From: Pyropia haitanensis
Taxonomy: Eukaryota > Rhodophyta > Bangiophyceae > Bangiales > Bangiaceae
Assembly: GCA_008729055.1 (NCBI GenBank)
Contig: SDUX01000008.1
Coordinates: 2,965,833-3,029,832, forward strand
DNA: 64,000 bases
Reading direction: 5' to 3'
In this document: positions 20,754-31,697 of the stretch, in pieces
Numbering within the stretch: position 1 is the first letter of the stretch
Layout of the letters: the number at the start of each line of letters is the position of its first letter
The notes under the pieces: generated by a model
Database searches by the model: none
Seen by the model: the letters and a program-made list of their open reading frames with translations, nothing else
Told to the model about the DNA's origin: nothing
Made by a program: the position numbers and the translations under genes

Positions 20754-22765
20754 CAAGCTACCCTGGTCACCGCCGATGTCCCCCTCCTCCCTATCCCCCG
20801 CCCCCGCTTCCCGCCCCCCCCCTTCCCCCCGCCCTGCTTCCCGCCCCCTCCCTTCCCCCCCCCCCCCCCAACCCCCCCACACTAAACGTGCAGATGACAT
20901 CCGTCGAGTCCCCCCCGGGCCCCGTGGGCGGCACCGCCCACCCCGCATACGAGGCGGCGGTGGTTGACGGCCCCCGCCCCCGGCCAATGCGGGCACCCCC
21001 CCCCCTCCCGCCACGGGCGCCACCCACTCCGCCGCCGGCGCCAGCCGCCCCCCGCCACCGTCAGCGGCACTGCTGGCGGAACCGCCGCCACAATTACCAC
21101 CACTGGCAGCCGGCGGCGGCCGCCGCACCCCCGCCAGCCGCGGCACCTTGGCGGGCCGACGCTGCGCGGGCGGCGGCGGTGGCGGCGGCGGGCCGCCGCG
21201 GCCAGAAGACACGGGCAGGCGGCCGCCGCGCCAGCCATTCATCCCAGGCTCGCGGGGTGGAAGGAGGAGGGGGAGGGGGGGTGCACCAGGGGATCGCACA
21301 GCGGCGGGCGCATCGCCGGCCGGGGGTGGGGGTAGCCGCGACGAGGCGAGGGAGCGCACCGTGCGTGGGACCGGGGCGGTCCGCGGGGGGGAGTCGCCCA
21401 CAGCGGCGTGAGGAGGGGGTGGGGGGGGGTGGGCGGGGGTGGCGTCTGCTCTCCGTCACTTCGCGGCGCTGGGACGCGGCGCGGCGGGTGGGTTGCACGC
21501 GTTTTGGGCGCGGCGGGCCACCCCCCCGCCAAGAGGGGAATGACGTCATCCGCGGTGGTTTCGCGCGCGGTGGGTGGGCGGCAGCCGCCTTGCGGTCTGC
21601 CCTGCGGCCGAGGAGGGGGGCGGCCGGATCATCCGAGGCCGGATCACGCCACCACCAGCGAATCACGTGGTCGGATCGATCGTGGTGTGCCCTTCGTGCG
21701 TAGTGCCTTCGCACGCTATTATTTTCGCGGGCAGCCACCCCGCCACAACGTCCTCCACCGGCAACGCTATCCCCACCCCCTTCCCGCCCTCACCTGTTCC
21801 TCCTCGCCTCGTTCACGAGTGGCGCCTTCCACGCCGCCGCCACTGGCGGTGGTGGTCCGCCCTTCCCGCTACGCAGTGGAGCGCCCGTTACGGCCGCCTG
21901 GCAGCGACCGCGGCAGCCACCCGCTCGCCCGCTACCAACCGCTCGCGGCTGGCGCACCCCGCCGGGTCCCCGTGGCAGCGGTGGCGGTGGCGGTGGCAGC
22001 GGCAGAGGCGGCGCGCCTGTCAGCCCCCATCGGGGGCGGCCACGCAGCAGTCGCGGCCGTCGCAGCGTCGCCACGGACAGCCATGACCGGTCCTGGCCTG
22101 CACGCCAGCCGGCCGCCTCCTGTCGGGCTACGTCGCGCGTGGGGGGGTGGGGAGCGTCCCCGCCCCGCGCGATGCACGCGTCGCCGACGGAATGCGGCGC
22201 GGGGTGGCCAAGCAGGGGCCAGAGGCGCGGGGCGCACGTGGCGCGCCCGCTTGGTCACTGCCGGCGGCCGATGGCGTCGGCGGGGACGTGGCGGGCGACG
22301 GCGGCGCGGCAGCTGGGGCGGGCCCCCGTCGGTTACGGCCGCGGCCGGGATCCCCATGCGACCCCGGAATGGACCTCCCCGGAGAGACGCAGCGGCGGTG
22401 GTGGAGTGCGGCGGACCGGGGACGCAGTCGCCCGCCGCGCCGCGTCGGGCGCTCCGCTGGCCGCGGCGGCACTGCCGGCGTGCCGCCGCCGCTGACGGGC
22501 TCCGCGTGACGGACAGGTACCTCCGCGGGCTGGGCGGTGTCGTTACTGCCGCCCGTACAGCGTGCCCAACGCAGACAGTGCACAAACCCCGCTGCCAAGG
22601 CGGCAGCCACCGCCCCGTCGTTAGCGTAGGTCGCCGCTCGCGTGTCGCCCCCTTTCGCGCTGGGATCTACTTCTGTGCTGGTTGTGCCACCACTCTTCCC
22701 CCTCTCCGTCGCCCCCCTTTACCCCCTTCCCCGGACCCCCCGCGGGCATTGGTCTCGTGTCAGCC
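20754..22765. other. Divergent intergenic region
   Basis: Between the POT1-like gene (-) and the first Hint gene (+). The stretch 20760-20890 is a near-pure C/T tract. Further open frames at 20900-21400 (-) could extend the POT1 N-terminus. No independent gene is supported. Confidence 0.35.
21541..21548. promoter_or_regulatory. TGACGTCA (CRE/bZIP) palindrome
   Basis: A perfect 8-bp CRE palindrome in the region between divergent genes, 1.2 kb upstream of the Hint gene. bZIP factors recognise this sequence in eukaryotes; use here is inferred. Confidence 0.3.
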
Positions 22766-24754
22766 ATGATGCGGCATCGGCGGCGTTCGTCGGCGGAGGT
22801 GGTGGTCACGTCTGTGGCGGTGACGGCTGTGGGTACCGGCCTTGCCCTTTCGGTGCTGTCTGTGTTGTGCGTGCAGGGGGCGGCGTTGCCCGTGGTTGAG
22901 AGTGATGCTGTTGGGGAGTTGGGCGTGGATGTGGCGTATGGCGACGGCGGCGGTGGCGGCGGCGGTGGCGGCGGCGGCGGCGACGGCGGCGGCGGTGGCG
23001 GCAATGGCGGCGGCGTCGGCGGTGGCGTTGGCCGCCCGAAACTGTGGCACATCCTGCCGGCGGTGTCGCCAGTGGCGGCGCTGTGGGCCAACTCAGTGTT
23101 GGTGCGGGGCCCCGCAGCGGTTGTGTCGCGCTCCCCCTCGCCCCTTGCTTCTGTGGGGCGGGCCGTGGCCGTCCCCACTGGTGGTCTCCTGTCCCGCTCG
23201 TCGCGGGTCCTCCGAAACTGGGCTCTTGCCGGCACGTATCGCTACACTGGGATGGACCGTTACACCGCGTCGGCGGCCTACCGCGCGTGCCCCTCGACGC
23301 TCAGGATTCGTACCTATCAGTCCGCGTCGCTGCCGCGGGACCAGTATGGCAGTCTATGGCTGCCCCCGTCATCGTTCTTGTGGAATGGTACTGACGCGTG
23401 CGTCGACAGTGGGGCCGCAGCGGCAGCAACGGCGGCTTCGGCCGCGAAGGCGGCGGAAGCGGGTGGGGGGGACGCTCCTGCCGGCCGAGCAGTCGTGGCT
23501 GGCCGCGCTCCCGCATCGGGTGGCGTCCTGGTCATCCGCGCCAGCCTGCTCTTTTCTGACACTGGCGCCGCCGCCTACCCTGACGTCCTCACTGTGGTGG
23601 GCAGCCGTGACGTTCGTGGGCTGGGCACCTCTCTTGTCTACGCCGGCCTCGATTCCAGCGTCCTCGTGTCTCCGGGCGGGCTCCGCTGCGGCCCTACCGC
23701 GGCGTTTCCGCCGCGCTCGCTCATCTACGCCGTTCGGGACGAGCAAAACAGCCTCTCCTTTGGCGGGGTGGCCATTCCTCCTGCCTATAAGACGCTGCTC
23801 ATGTTTGTCGCACCATCGGCAGCGGGGAGCGGGGGGCTGTGTGCGCTGAGCACCGCCTGGCTCAGTGCCGACGGAGACACGTTGGCCGAGGGCGCACCGT
23901 CGTCGGCGCCCACAGACACACCTAGTCCGAGGGGGACGACGCGGCCTCCCCCAGGTGCTGATGGCGGCAACGGCGGCGTGTCAGCAACCACAACAACACC
24001 TACTCCAGGGGCGACGACGAGGCCTCCATCAGTCGGCAATAGCAACGGCGACGCCGTGTCTGGGGAGCAGACGCAGCCAACGGCGACGCCAAGTCCGTCC
24101 GGCTCTGGCGGGGAGGACGGTTCATCCAGAGTCTCATGCTTCCCTGCCGTCGCGTCGGTGACGCTCTCGTCGGGGCGGGTGGTGCCGATGAAGGCATTGG
24201 GAATCGGCGATGAGGTGGTCACCGGCAGCGGCCGCGTGTCGACGGTGTATGCATTCTCGCATGCGGACCGGCGGGAGGCGGTGCGCCACCCGTTTGTGCG
24301 GTTGGCCACCGCGGCGGGGGTGACCCTGACCGCCTCGCCCGGTCACTTTGTGTACGTGCTCGACGGGGCGGACCGGCGGCTGGTCCCCGCCGCGGCGGTT
24401 CGAGTGGGGGACGTGCTGCCACTGGCCTCGGGGGCCAACAGCTCGGCAGTGGTGGTAGGGGTGTCGACGGTGGCACTTCCAGGGCTGTACAACCCCCACA
24501 CCCTAGACGGGGACATTGCTGTCGACGGGGTGGTGGTCAGCACGTGGACGGTGGCGGTACGGCCGGCGGTGGCGGCGGCGGCGCTGGCGCCCCTGCGGTG
24601 GCTGGTGGGGAGTACCGCCGGCGGGAGGGCGGAGGGGGTGGCGCTGGGCGTGTCACGGGCGGTGGGGAGAGGGGTCAGCTCCCCGGCGGCCCGCGCGCTC
24701 CTGCGGTGGGGGTGGCGGGTGCGGCCGCCGGGGGAGGTGGGGCTCTGCGGCTGA
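22766..24754 (+). CDS. Secreted Hint/Hog-domain protein, copy 1 (662 aa)
   Basis: Start ATG 22766 (MMRHRRRSS). A basic N-terminus and hydrophobic stretch (VAVTAVGTGLALSVLSVLCV) form a signal peptide or anchor. After a Gly tract comes an ectodomain of about 230 residues that I do not recognise, with RNWALAGTYRYTG, YRACPSTLRIRTY, LPRDQYGSLWLPPS and an N-glycosylation sequon WNGT. A Thr/Pro/Ser-rich mucin-like linker follows. The C-terminal Hint module starts at Cys458 (SCFPAVASVTL), the expected self-splicing/cleaving nucleophile, has SPGHFVYV with His527 at the TxxH position, and GDIAVDGVVVSTWT where hedgehog proteins have the SCY motif. APLRWLV then resembles the start of the Hog sterol-recognition region. 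Known Hint modules cleave the chain just before Cys; the ectodomain would be released. Same architecture as the gene at 27007. Confidence 0.85.
   Translation: MMRHRRRSSAEVVVTSVAVTAVGTGLALSVLSVLCVQGAALPVVESDAVGELGVDVAYGDGGGGGGGGGGGGDGGGGGGNGGGVGGGVGRPKLWHILPAVSPVAALWANSVLVRGPAAVVSRSPSPLASVGRAVAVPTGGLLSRSSRVLRNWALAGTYRYTGMDRYTASAAYRACPSTLRIRTYQSASLPRDQYGSLWLPPSSFLWNGTDACVDSGAAAAATAASAAKAAEAGGGDAPAGRAVVAGRAPASGGVLVIRASLLFSDTGAAAYPDVLTVVGSRDVRGLGTSLVYAGLDSSVLVSPGGLRCGPTAAFPPRSLIYAVRDEQNSLSFGGVAIPPAYKTLLMFVAPSAAGSGGLCALSTAWLSADGDTLAEGAPSSAPTDTPSPRGTTRPPPGADGGNGGVSATTTTPTPGATTRPPSVGNSNGDAVSGEQTQPTATPSPSGSGGEDGSSRVSCFPAVASVTLSSGRVVPMKALGIGDEVVTGSGRVSTVYAFSHADRREAVRHPFVRLATAAGVTLTASPGHFVYVLDGADRRLVPAAAVRVGDVLPLASGANSSAVVVGVSTVALPGLYNPHTLDGDIAVDGVVVSTWTVAVRPAVAAAALAPLRWLVGSTAGGRAEGVALGVSRAVGRGVSSPAARALLRWGWRVRPPGEVGLCG
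24181..24666 (+). repeat. Hint cassette shared with 28223-28708 (copy A)
   Basis: 486 bp aligned without gaps to 28223-28708 at a constant offset of 4042 bp. I count two mismatches (C/T giving Arg/Cys; C/G giving Ala/Gly). Identity falls off sharply on both sides. Confidence 0.95.
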
Positions 24755-25165
24755 CCCCATAGGATTTCGAGGTCAGGGGGAGGGGGCAGTCCCAGCAGCT
24801 GGGTCTCGTGCAAGCGGCAGACTGCCGCTGCGACGGGAGCGGGACACTTGGACGATACCGTGGAGGCGGGCATGCTGTGGCGGGGCACAGTCGCGAACTT
24901 GGCAACGGCCACCGACCTTTGTTTTGCGGGCAGAACGCTTGGTCGATTGGCCTGGGGTTTAATTCGACTTCCTTACAGTACCACTGACATAACCTTGGTC
25001 AATCGGTTGCCCTCTCGCGCGTGACACGCGAACTTGTGTGGGTGCCGCCGCACGGCACGGCACGGCGCCAGGTCCACGCACTAGTCGAATTCGTCCGGTG
25101 GCCGCTTCCGCAGGAGCCGTTGACCGCCAGGCCAGCAGCGCATGGCGAAGCACGAAGCGCTGCTA
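24755..25165. other. 3' flank of Hint copy 1
   Basis: No gene seen. Ordinary sequence between the Hint stop and the TIR element. Confidence 0.4.
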
Positions 25166-25902
25166 GCGCAGTGGTGCTCGAAGGGAGGTTCAGGAAATGC
25201 CTGTCTTGAAGAGTTTATCGACCCGCAGACGAGACCACAGCAGGTTTGCGGATGGCTGCGGAACGCCGTTTTCTCTCGGACTTTTTGCGGACGCGCTGTG
25301 GTCCATACGCAAGTCGTCACGGTGTACAGCGTCGCACTCGAGTGAATCAGCCAATCATCTCTCAATATTCGGTGTGCCGTCGGGAATTAGCCAATCAGCA
25401 CTCTTTAAATGTCCTGCGTCTTCCAGGGAGCATGCGCGTTCTAAGGCCCCGTCCGCAGCCGTGTAGTCAATGATCTGCGGGGTGTTCTTGACTGCTGTCG
25501 TGAGGCGCACAGGATGGTGACGGTCGGGAGACATAGAGTGCGTCCTAGAGTGCGTCCTATAAACAGTGGATGCTGACGGTATCGTGCGTGCCAGAAAAAA
25601 CGACACATACAATATGGCGATGCTGCGATCCATTGGTCCAAAAGCCGGGTCTCTGCATGTCTCAGAATTCTCACGTTCGCTTTTTGTGAGACGCACCATA
25701 CGTGAAGGTGCATGAAATCGCGTCTGGACCAATGAATGCACACCTGCACGTCCGAGCCTCATCCACATTTTTTCGGAAGCACAGTAAGAACAGAGATTGC
25801 CGGGGTTCTTCGTACCGCGAGAGGGGGTCCACACTTGCGTCCGCAATCCGCACAATCGATTTCAGGCCGATTCCTGAACCTCCCTGTCAAGCACTACCGC
25901 GC
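25166..25902. mobile_element. 737-bp TIR element (MITE-like)
   Basis: Left end GCGCAGTGGTGCTCGA followed by AGGGAGGTTCAGGAA (25166-25196). The right end, reverse-complemented, reads GCGCGGTAGTGCTTGAC then AGGGAGGTTCAGGAA (25871-25902): a 31-32-bp TIR with a few mismatches. Composition is lower in GC than its flanks. Two CCAATCA motifs lie inside (25343-25400). No transposase; no clear target duplication. The GCGCAGTGG end is shared with the elements at 34857 and 38408, suggesting one family with CAGTG-type (hAT-like) termini. Confidence 0.6.
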
Positions 25903-27006
25903 AGGTGATGGCGGGAGCGGAATCCATCCTCCACCTTCCCCCGTCCCTTCCCGCCCCCCAACCTCCTGGCCACAGTGCCTGTCTCCCACTGTCTCTCTCC
26001 GCAGAGCGCGCCGCGGTCATGCATACTGCCAGATGATCTGCCTCATTCACCTCCCGGTTCGGTAACCACGTGGGACAGGCCGTTTTCTGCGTGGCCGTTG
26101 GGCCACGCGCCGGCCGGTGACGCGTGTGGGCTCCCCCCGCCGCCGCCTGCACGGGGGTGCCTGTAGCAGGCGATCAGCGGCCGCCCGCCTCGCGCTGCAG
26201 GCGCCTAGCGGTCTGTCCCTGGTGGCGGCGGGATGCGGTGTCAGTTGCGGGGGCTCTCTCTTCCCCCCCTCACCTCCTCTGCCGTCCCCCCCCCCCCGAC
26301 GCCCGTACCTCTGACAGTTGCGAAAGGGGGACCGGTCATGATCATCCTCATCATGGGAGACGGTTTGATTGAAGACGATGGCCCGCCTGCGGGGGTAAGG
26401 CGTCCTTCCCTCGCGGAGAGCGGGAGAGAGACTTGGTGGCGGCAGCGGCAGCCGTTCGTGCGCTGCGGGGGGGGGGGTGGCGCAGCCTCCCGCCAAGCAG
26501 CACGTGTAGAGCGCCCCGTCTCCTCCACATTCTCTGTCCTGGCGCTCACTGGCAGGGCAGTTGGGCGACTCGAGCAGTGCCGGACCGCCACCGTCTCGCA
26601 GCTGGCGTTTCCCCCCTTTCGTTGGTGTCTCGCAGCTGGCGCTTTTCCTCGACATTGGTTCCCCGCAGCCGGCGTTTCACCCCGCGACGGTCACGTGTGG
26701 CGCCTTTCGTCTCGCACACGAGGTGCTGGGGCAGGTGGGGGTGGGGGGAAGGGCCAGTCTTGTGCAACGCCCGTCTTGGCAGGTGACCTCCCGCCCCGTG
26801 CTCAGACGCCTGGGGGTGTGCCTCTCCCGAGGGGGGAACGCGGACCGACCCGTCGGACGCCCCCTGCCGGCTGGCTGGAGGCGGGTACGTGCAAGCAGAG
26901 ACTCAGTCGGGTGGTGCTCTTCACCCTTCCCCCCCCCGCGGGCTGCTTGGTCGGAACGACGCCCCGCCGCGGCCGGGTGCGAGTGGCAACCGCTCACGCG
27001 CCCGTC
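25903..27006. other. 5' region of Hint copy 2
   Basis: No gene supported. It contains three diverged ~38-bp units around CAGCTGGCG/CAGCCGGCG (26595-26680). Probable promoter and leader of the second Hint gene. Confidence 0.4.
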
Positions 27007-28796
27007 ATGATGCGGTGGCGGCGGCGGCGGGGGCGGTCGGTGGTGCTGGCGGCGGCGGTGGGGGCAGCGGCTGTGGCCGTGGCGACCAGCCTCCTCGCCC
27101 ACCGCGCCGCCGCCGTCGAGGATTTGCCCGCAGACGATGGTGGCGTCGCCGCAGCAGCGGTGGTAGGGGTGCGGCGGCGGCCGCCGGGACGGCCGGCGGC
27201 AACCACGGCAAACCTGGCCGGATGGGTTTCCCGGGTGGCATCACCCTCCCCGCCGTACAGAGCGGCGGCGGGGTGGATGGTGGCGCTGGCGGCGCGCGTG
27301 GGTCTGAGCGGCCATCCTTCTGTTGCTGCCGCCACGAAGGACATCCTCCCCACGAGCCGGGTGCTCGACGATTGGGCGCTGGGCGGCTCGTACCGGTACG
27401 CTCGGGTTGGCTTTTACACCTCCCGCGCGGCGTACCGCCGCTGCCCCTACACGCTCACCATTGGGCCATACAACGCTGCGGCCTTCCCCCGCGATGCGAA
27501 GGGGAGCTTGCGACTCCCGCCGTCGGTGCTCACGTGGAACGAGTCAACGTGCGTGGCGGTGGGGGCGGGCTCGCCCGACCACGCTGACGTGCCCGGCACG
27601 GACCTGATTGTCATTTCCTCTTCGCTGCTCTTCTCCGATGTCGGCCGCGACGCCTACCCGCGGGTCATCGAGGCGATGCGGCAGACCGAGGCGGACCGCC
27701 TCGGCAGCGCTCTGCACGCCCTCGGCGTCCGCTTTAGCGTCATCTACGCGCCGTCGGCGGTGGCGTGCGTGTCGGCCGACAAGCAGCGGGTGGGAGGGTT
27801 CCTCGACGGCACCATCCTGCACCTGGTGCGGCGGGAAAACTCGTCGGTGGTCTTCTCCTCGGTGGTGGTGCCGCCAAAGTACCGCACCGCATTCTTGTAC
27901 ATGCCCGACAGCGCGGCGCGCGCGACGGCGAGCCTCTGCGCGCTGTCGACGGCGCGGCTGTCTGCGAATGGGAGCCTGCTAGAGGCAGACGCGCCGCCAC
28001 CGGGTCCCACTGAGACGCCCCCGCCTCCACCGACGCCCGGCCCGACCGACACGCCCGTTGATCCCCAGACGGCACCATCCGGGAATGGGCAAGGGGACGG
28101 CTTGTCAGACGAGGAGCCAGGCGGGGGGGGGGCGGGACCGGTGGGGAGCCCACCCCAAAAAGTGATGGGGAGCGGGCCTGCTTCCCTGCCTCGTCGACGG
28201 TGACGCTGACGTCGGGGCTGGTGGTGCCGATGAAGGCATTGGGAATCGGCGATGAGGTGGTCACCGGCAGCGGCCGCGTGTCGACGGTGTATGCATTCTC
28301 GCATGCGGACCGGCGGGAGGCGGTGTGCCACCCGTTTGTGCGGTTGGCCACCGCGGGGGGGGTGACCCTGACCGCCTCGCCCGGTCACTTTGTGTACGTG
28401 CTCGACGGGGCGGACCGGCGGCTGGTCCCCGCCGCGGCGGTTCGAGTGGGGGACGTGCTGCCACTGGCCTCGGGGGCCAACAGCTCGGCAGTGGTGGTAG
28501 GGGTGTCGACGGTGGCACTTCCAGGGCTGTACAACCCCCACACCCTAGACGGGGACATTGCTGTCGACGGGGTGGTGGTCAGCACGTGGACGGTGGCGGT
28601 ACGGCCGGCGGTGGCGGCGGCGGCGCTGGCGCCCCTGCGGTGGCTGGTGGGGAGTACCGCCGGCGGGAGGGCGGAGGGGGTGGCGCTGGGCGTGTCACGG
28701 GCGGTGGGCGTTGTGGTCAATGCGAAAGTCGCCCGCGCGCTGCTGCCGATAGCAGGGAGGGGGGGTCAGACGGGTTGGCGCGGATTGGTGGCCTAA
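27007..28796 (+). CDS. Secreted Hint/Hog-domain protein, copy 2 (about 596 aa), one frame shift at a G run
   Basis: Start ATG 27007 (MMRWRRRRGRS), a basic N-terminus and hydrophobic signal (AAAVGAAAVAVATSLLA). The ectodomain matches copy 1 in layout but is strongly diverged: DDWALGGSYRYA, YRRCPYTLTIGPY, FPRDAKGSLRLPPS and a sequon WNES. The linker is Pro/Thr-rich. At a G run (about 28125-28135) the frame moves as if one base were missing. The Hint module then begins ACFPASSTVTL with its Cys at 28179-28181, and continues almost identical to copy 1 including SPGHFVYV and GDIAVDGVVV. The last ~30 residues differ from copy 1. Taken literally the gene would be truncated before the Hint domain; perfect conservation of the downstream frame argues for a sequencing-length error instead. 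Confidence 0.8.
28223..28708 (+). repeat. Hint cassette shared with 24181-24666 (copy B)
   Basis: Partner of the 486-bp cassette in the upstream paralogue; two mismatches, no gaps. Confidence 0.95.
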
Positions 28797-29079
28797 GAGC
28801 CATGGCCAGGGAGGTATGTGGTGCTTGGGGGTGGGGGGACCCAGTCAAGCGCTGGGCACGAGCTCGCACGGAAGTGGCGAGGGCAGTACTGCCACACACA
28901 CAAAAAAAATGTGAGGAATCTCAACACACTGCAGCGGCGGGACCTTGTTGGCAGACCGCCCACGCCAGCGGCCCGCCACGGACATGTCGCACATACCAAA
29001 AAGAGAAAAATAAGGTTACGGCAAGCTGTACACGTCGGGGACCGTCCCCCTCGACCACCCCGCTCCCCCCATCATCCCC

Positions 29080-30257
29080 CTAATGGCACTGGCGCGGCCG
29101 ACGCCACCCCCGCCCGCCGCGCGGCACGCCCCCCCCCCCGCCCAGCGCCTCGGCCAGGGCCGCCGCGTCCACGCCCACTGGCAGCGGCTCGTCAGCGTCC
29201 CCCCCCAGCCACCGGGGCAGACGGGCCGCCCCCACCTCCCGACGCAGGACCGCGACGGTGGACTCCCCCCCCCCCCTCCACCCCCCCCCCCGCCTCCCCC
29301 GCCGCCCACCCACACAATCTGGCGGATTACCGCCGCACCCAGCAGCGGCGAGATGGCGCGGTACACCGCGTGGACGCCCGACGGGTAGTTGATGAGCAGG
29401 ATGCGGCCGTGGCGGGACGGGTAGTGGCAGAAGAACAGCTTCAGCGCCGCCCGCACCAGCGGCAGGTCCACGTGGCGGAGCGCGGACCAGCCGGTAAAGT
29501 CCACCACTGCCGTCGCGCGGCGCGCATAGCGACCGCCCAGCGGGGGGGTGTGCCGACGGCCACCGCCGCCACCGCCGCCGCCACCCGCCACCGAACGGGC
29601 CGCCGCGGCCGCGGCGGCGGCGGCCACCGCCTCGGCCGACGGGGCGGGCCGGTAAAAGAGGCCGTCGCACGCGGCGACGAGCGCCTCGAGGAAGGCCCCC
29701 CGCTCGACGACGCGGCGCTCAAACTGGCAGACGGGCGCGTAGACGAGCACGCCGCCCCCCCCCGGCCGCCGGTCCTCGCACGCGGGCCCCAGCACGTAGG
29801 CTGGCCAGCACGCGGTGGGCTCGTCGACCGCCGACGCGGGCACGCCGCCGACGCCCCGCTCCCGCCGCCAGGAGAGCGTCGCGGAGAGCGCGGCGACCGC
29901 GGCGTCGACGTCGCCCCCCCGGTCGCGCAAGTAGCACAGCAGCAGCACGTCGCGGGTGTGGGCGGACGCGCCCGCCGCGCGCACCAGGTCGTCGGTGGCC
30001 AGTGACGGGTACGCGGCGATGGAGCGGGCAAAGAGGGCACCCGCGGCGGCGGTGAGGGCGGTCAGGGCGGCCCGCTCGGGCGGAAGGAGCTCCTCCACGT
30101 CTGGCTCGAGGGGGATGGGGGGGGGGGGCGACCGGTGGGGAGGGGGGGGGGGGGAGGGGGGGGCGTCGTCCGCGACGGGGGATGGGGATGCGGACGCGGC
30201 CTTGGACGACAGGAAGAGGGACATCTTGGAGGACACAGAGGATAAGTAGGACGACAT
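29080..30257 (-). CDS. Sec14-like CRAL-TRIO lipid-binding protein (about 392 aa), one frame shift
   Basis: Start ATG 30255-30257 (MSSYLSSVSSKMS). After a Pro-rich acidic stretch the CRAL-TRIO N-terminal helices appear (DVLLLCYLRDRGGDVDAAV, LSWRRERGV). The lipid-binding lobe follows: TAVVDFTGWSALRHVD, FFCHYPSRHGRILLINYPSG, VYRAISPLLGAAVIRQIVW. CRAL-TRIO proteins carry phosphatidylinositol, phosphatidylcholine or other hydrophobic ligands between membranes. At C runs 29265-29295 the frame changes as if one base is missing, and the final helix (VLRREVGAARLPRWLGG) follows, as in Sec14 proteins. A Gly-rich insertion sits between lobe and final helix. Stop at 29080-29082 or a few codons further in another frame. 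The stops of this gene and Hint copy 2 are convergent, 283 bp apart. Confidence 0.85.
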
Positions 30258-31697
30258 GGTGATGGATGGACAAGAGGTGCAGGGGCACCGAGCAAAAAAA
30301 AAGAGGGGACGTGCTCTGCACGCCTGGCAGACGGCAAAAAGCGGGGAGGGGCGGGCGGGCGGTCGACTTGAGAGCCGCGGCAGGGGCGGCGGCAGGTGGC
30401 TGCAGTGGGTGGCGGCGGCCGCCGCGACGGCGACAGCCGCAGCCGGGACGGCGTGCGACGGCAGTGGCAAGGCCCGGTGCGCCAGCCGCGCCCGAGGTTC
30501 GGCCGGTCAACGCGCACCAGGTGGGCAGGTGCGGGAAAGAGACGGCGCGGGGGAGCTGGCGCGGGGGAGGTGGCGCGGGCGGCGCGGGCGGCGCGGTCGC
30601 TCCCAGGAGGGGAGGAGCGGCGGGGCGTGGGGCCGCGGGCGGGGGAGCGGCCGGGCCGTCTCGCAGCGCGCCCGCCCCGCGGCGGCGTGGCACCTCCCCA
30701 GCTGGGGGCGTGCCGCTGCAGCGGCGCCCGGCCCGCCGACAGCGGGAGCCAACTACCACGACGCCGCACGTCCGAGCACGGGGGGAGGGGGGGAGGGAGG
30801 GGGCGGAGTCGCTGCGGCGGCGGCGTCGGCCCCCCAAACACGACGGCGCACCCGCAGCGGCGTGGCGCGGGCCGACGCACAGGGGTGTGGTGGCGGCGGG
30901 GCTGTGGGCGGGACCCACGGGGCGACGGGAAGGCAAGAAGAAACAAACACGAGGTAGGGCTCACCCCCGCACCGCCGTACCGGGGCGGCAAACACGCGCA
31001 ACACCTGACACCCGGACGGCAGCCGCAGCTGTGGGCACGCCCACACGCGGGGTAACCGCGCGGGGGCGTCCCCTCTCGGCGCCGCGCCCGGTGTGGCCCC
31101 GTCATACATACACCTGCGTCCCAGACAGTGGGAGCGGGGGCCCCGGCGTGCCACCACGCGCCCGGCCGTGGTGGTCCCACCCGCCAGAGGCGCACCCCAG
31201 ACAGACTGCCACTGCAGGGGACAGCTGGCAGGGGGGGGGGGGGGGGGCAGGGCCAGCCATCCGGCCGTTGAGCGTGCCTTGCTGGACCAGGCCCGTGCGA
31301 CGGCGGCTGCCACGGCCGTGGCTGTCTGGCCTGGCAGGGCGGGTTGGCCACCTCCGTCCCCTCTCGTCCACGCGGGCCACCGTGGCGGCCTCTGCGCGGT
31401 GGGTTCTCGGGGGTGTGGGGTTGCTGTACCGAACACGACGTGACCTGGCCACAGTCCATCCCTGTACATGTTCCAGATACATGTACCAGATTGGCAACGT
31501 GAAGAAGGCCACCTTCGCCAAAGCACAGGACGATGGCGGCTTCCCATTGGCCGACCCATCTCTGCGCCACACAGCCCCCTCCTGGTGAGTGAACTCTGCT
31601 TGTGCGTGCCCCAGACGTCATCGAGTAGTTTTAGTCTGATCTCGTGCTTGATCTAGCGTGTGATTATACATGACGTCCACCCGAAAAGCAGGTGACT
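30258..31697. other. Region without a supported gene
   Basis: Upstream of the CRAL-TRIO gene. Long open frames on both strands are Pro/Arg/Gly composition artefacts; no domain seen. Sequence from about 31440 is lower in GC and leads into the TIR element. Confidence 0.35.

Noticed and set aside
21408..22769. 453-codon + frame upstream of Hint copy 1
   Set aside because: Arg/Pro/Gly peptide without any domain, overlapping the Hint start; a compositional frame in the promoter region.
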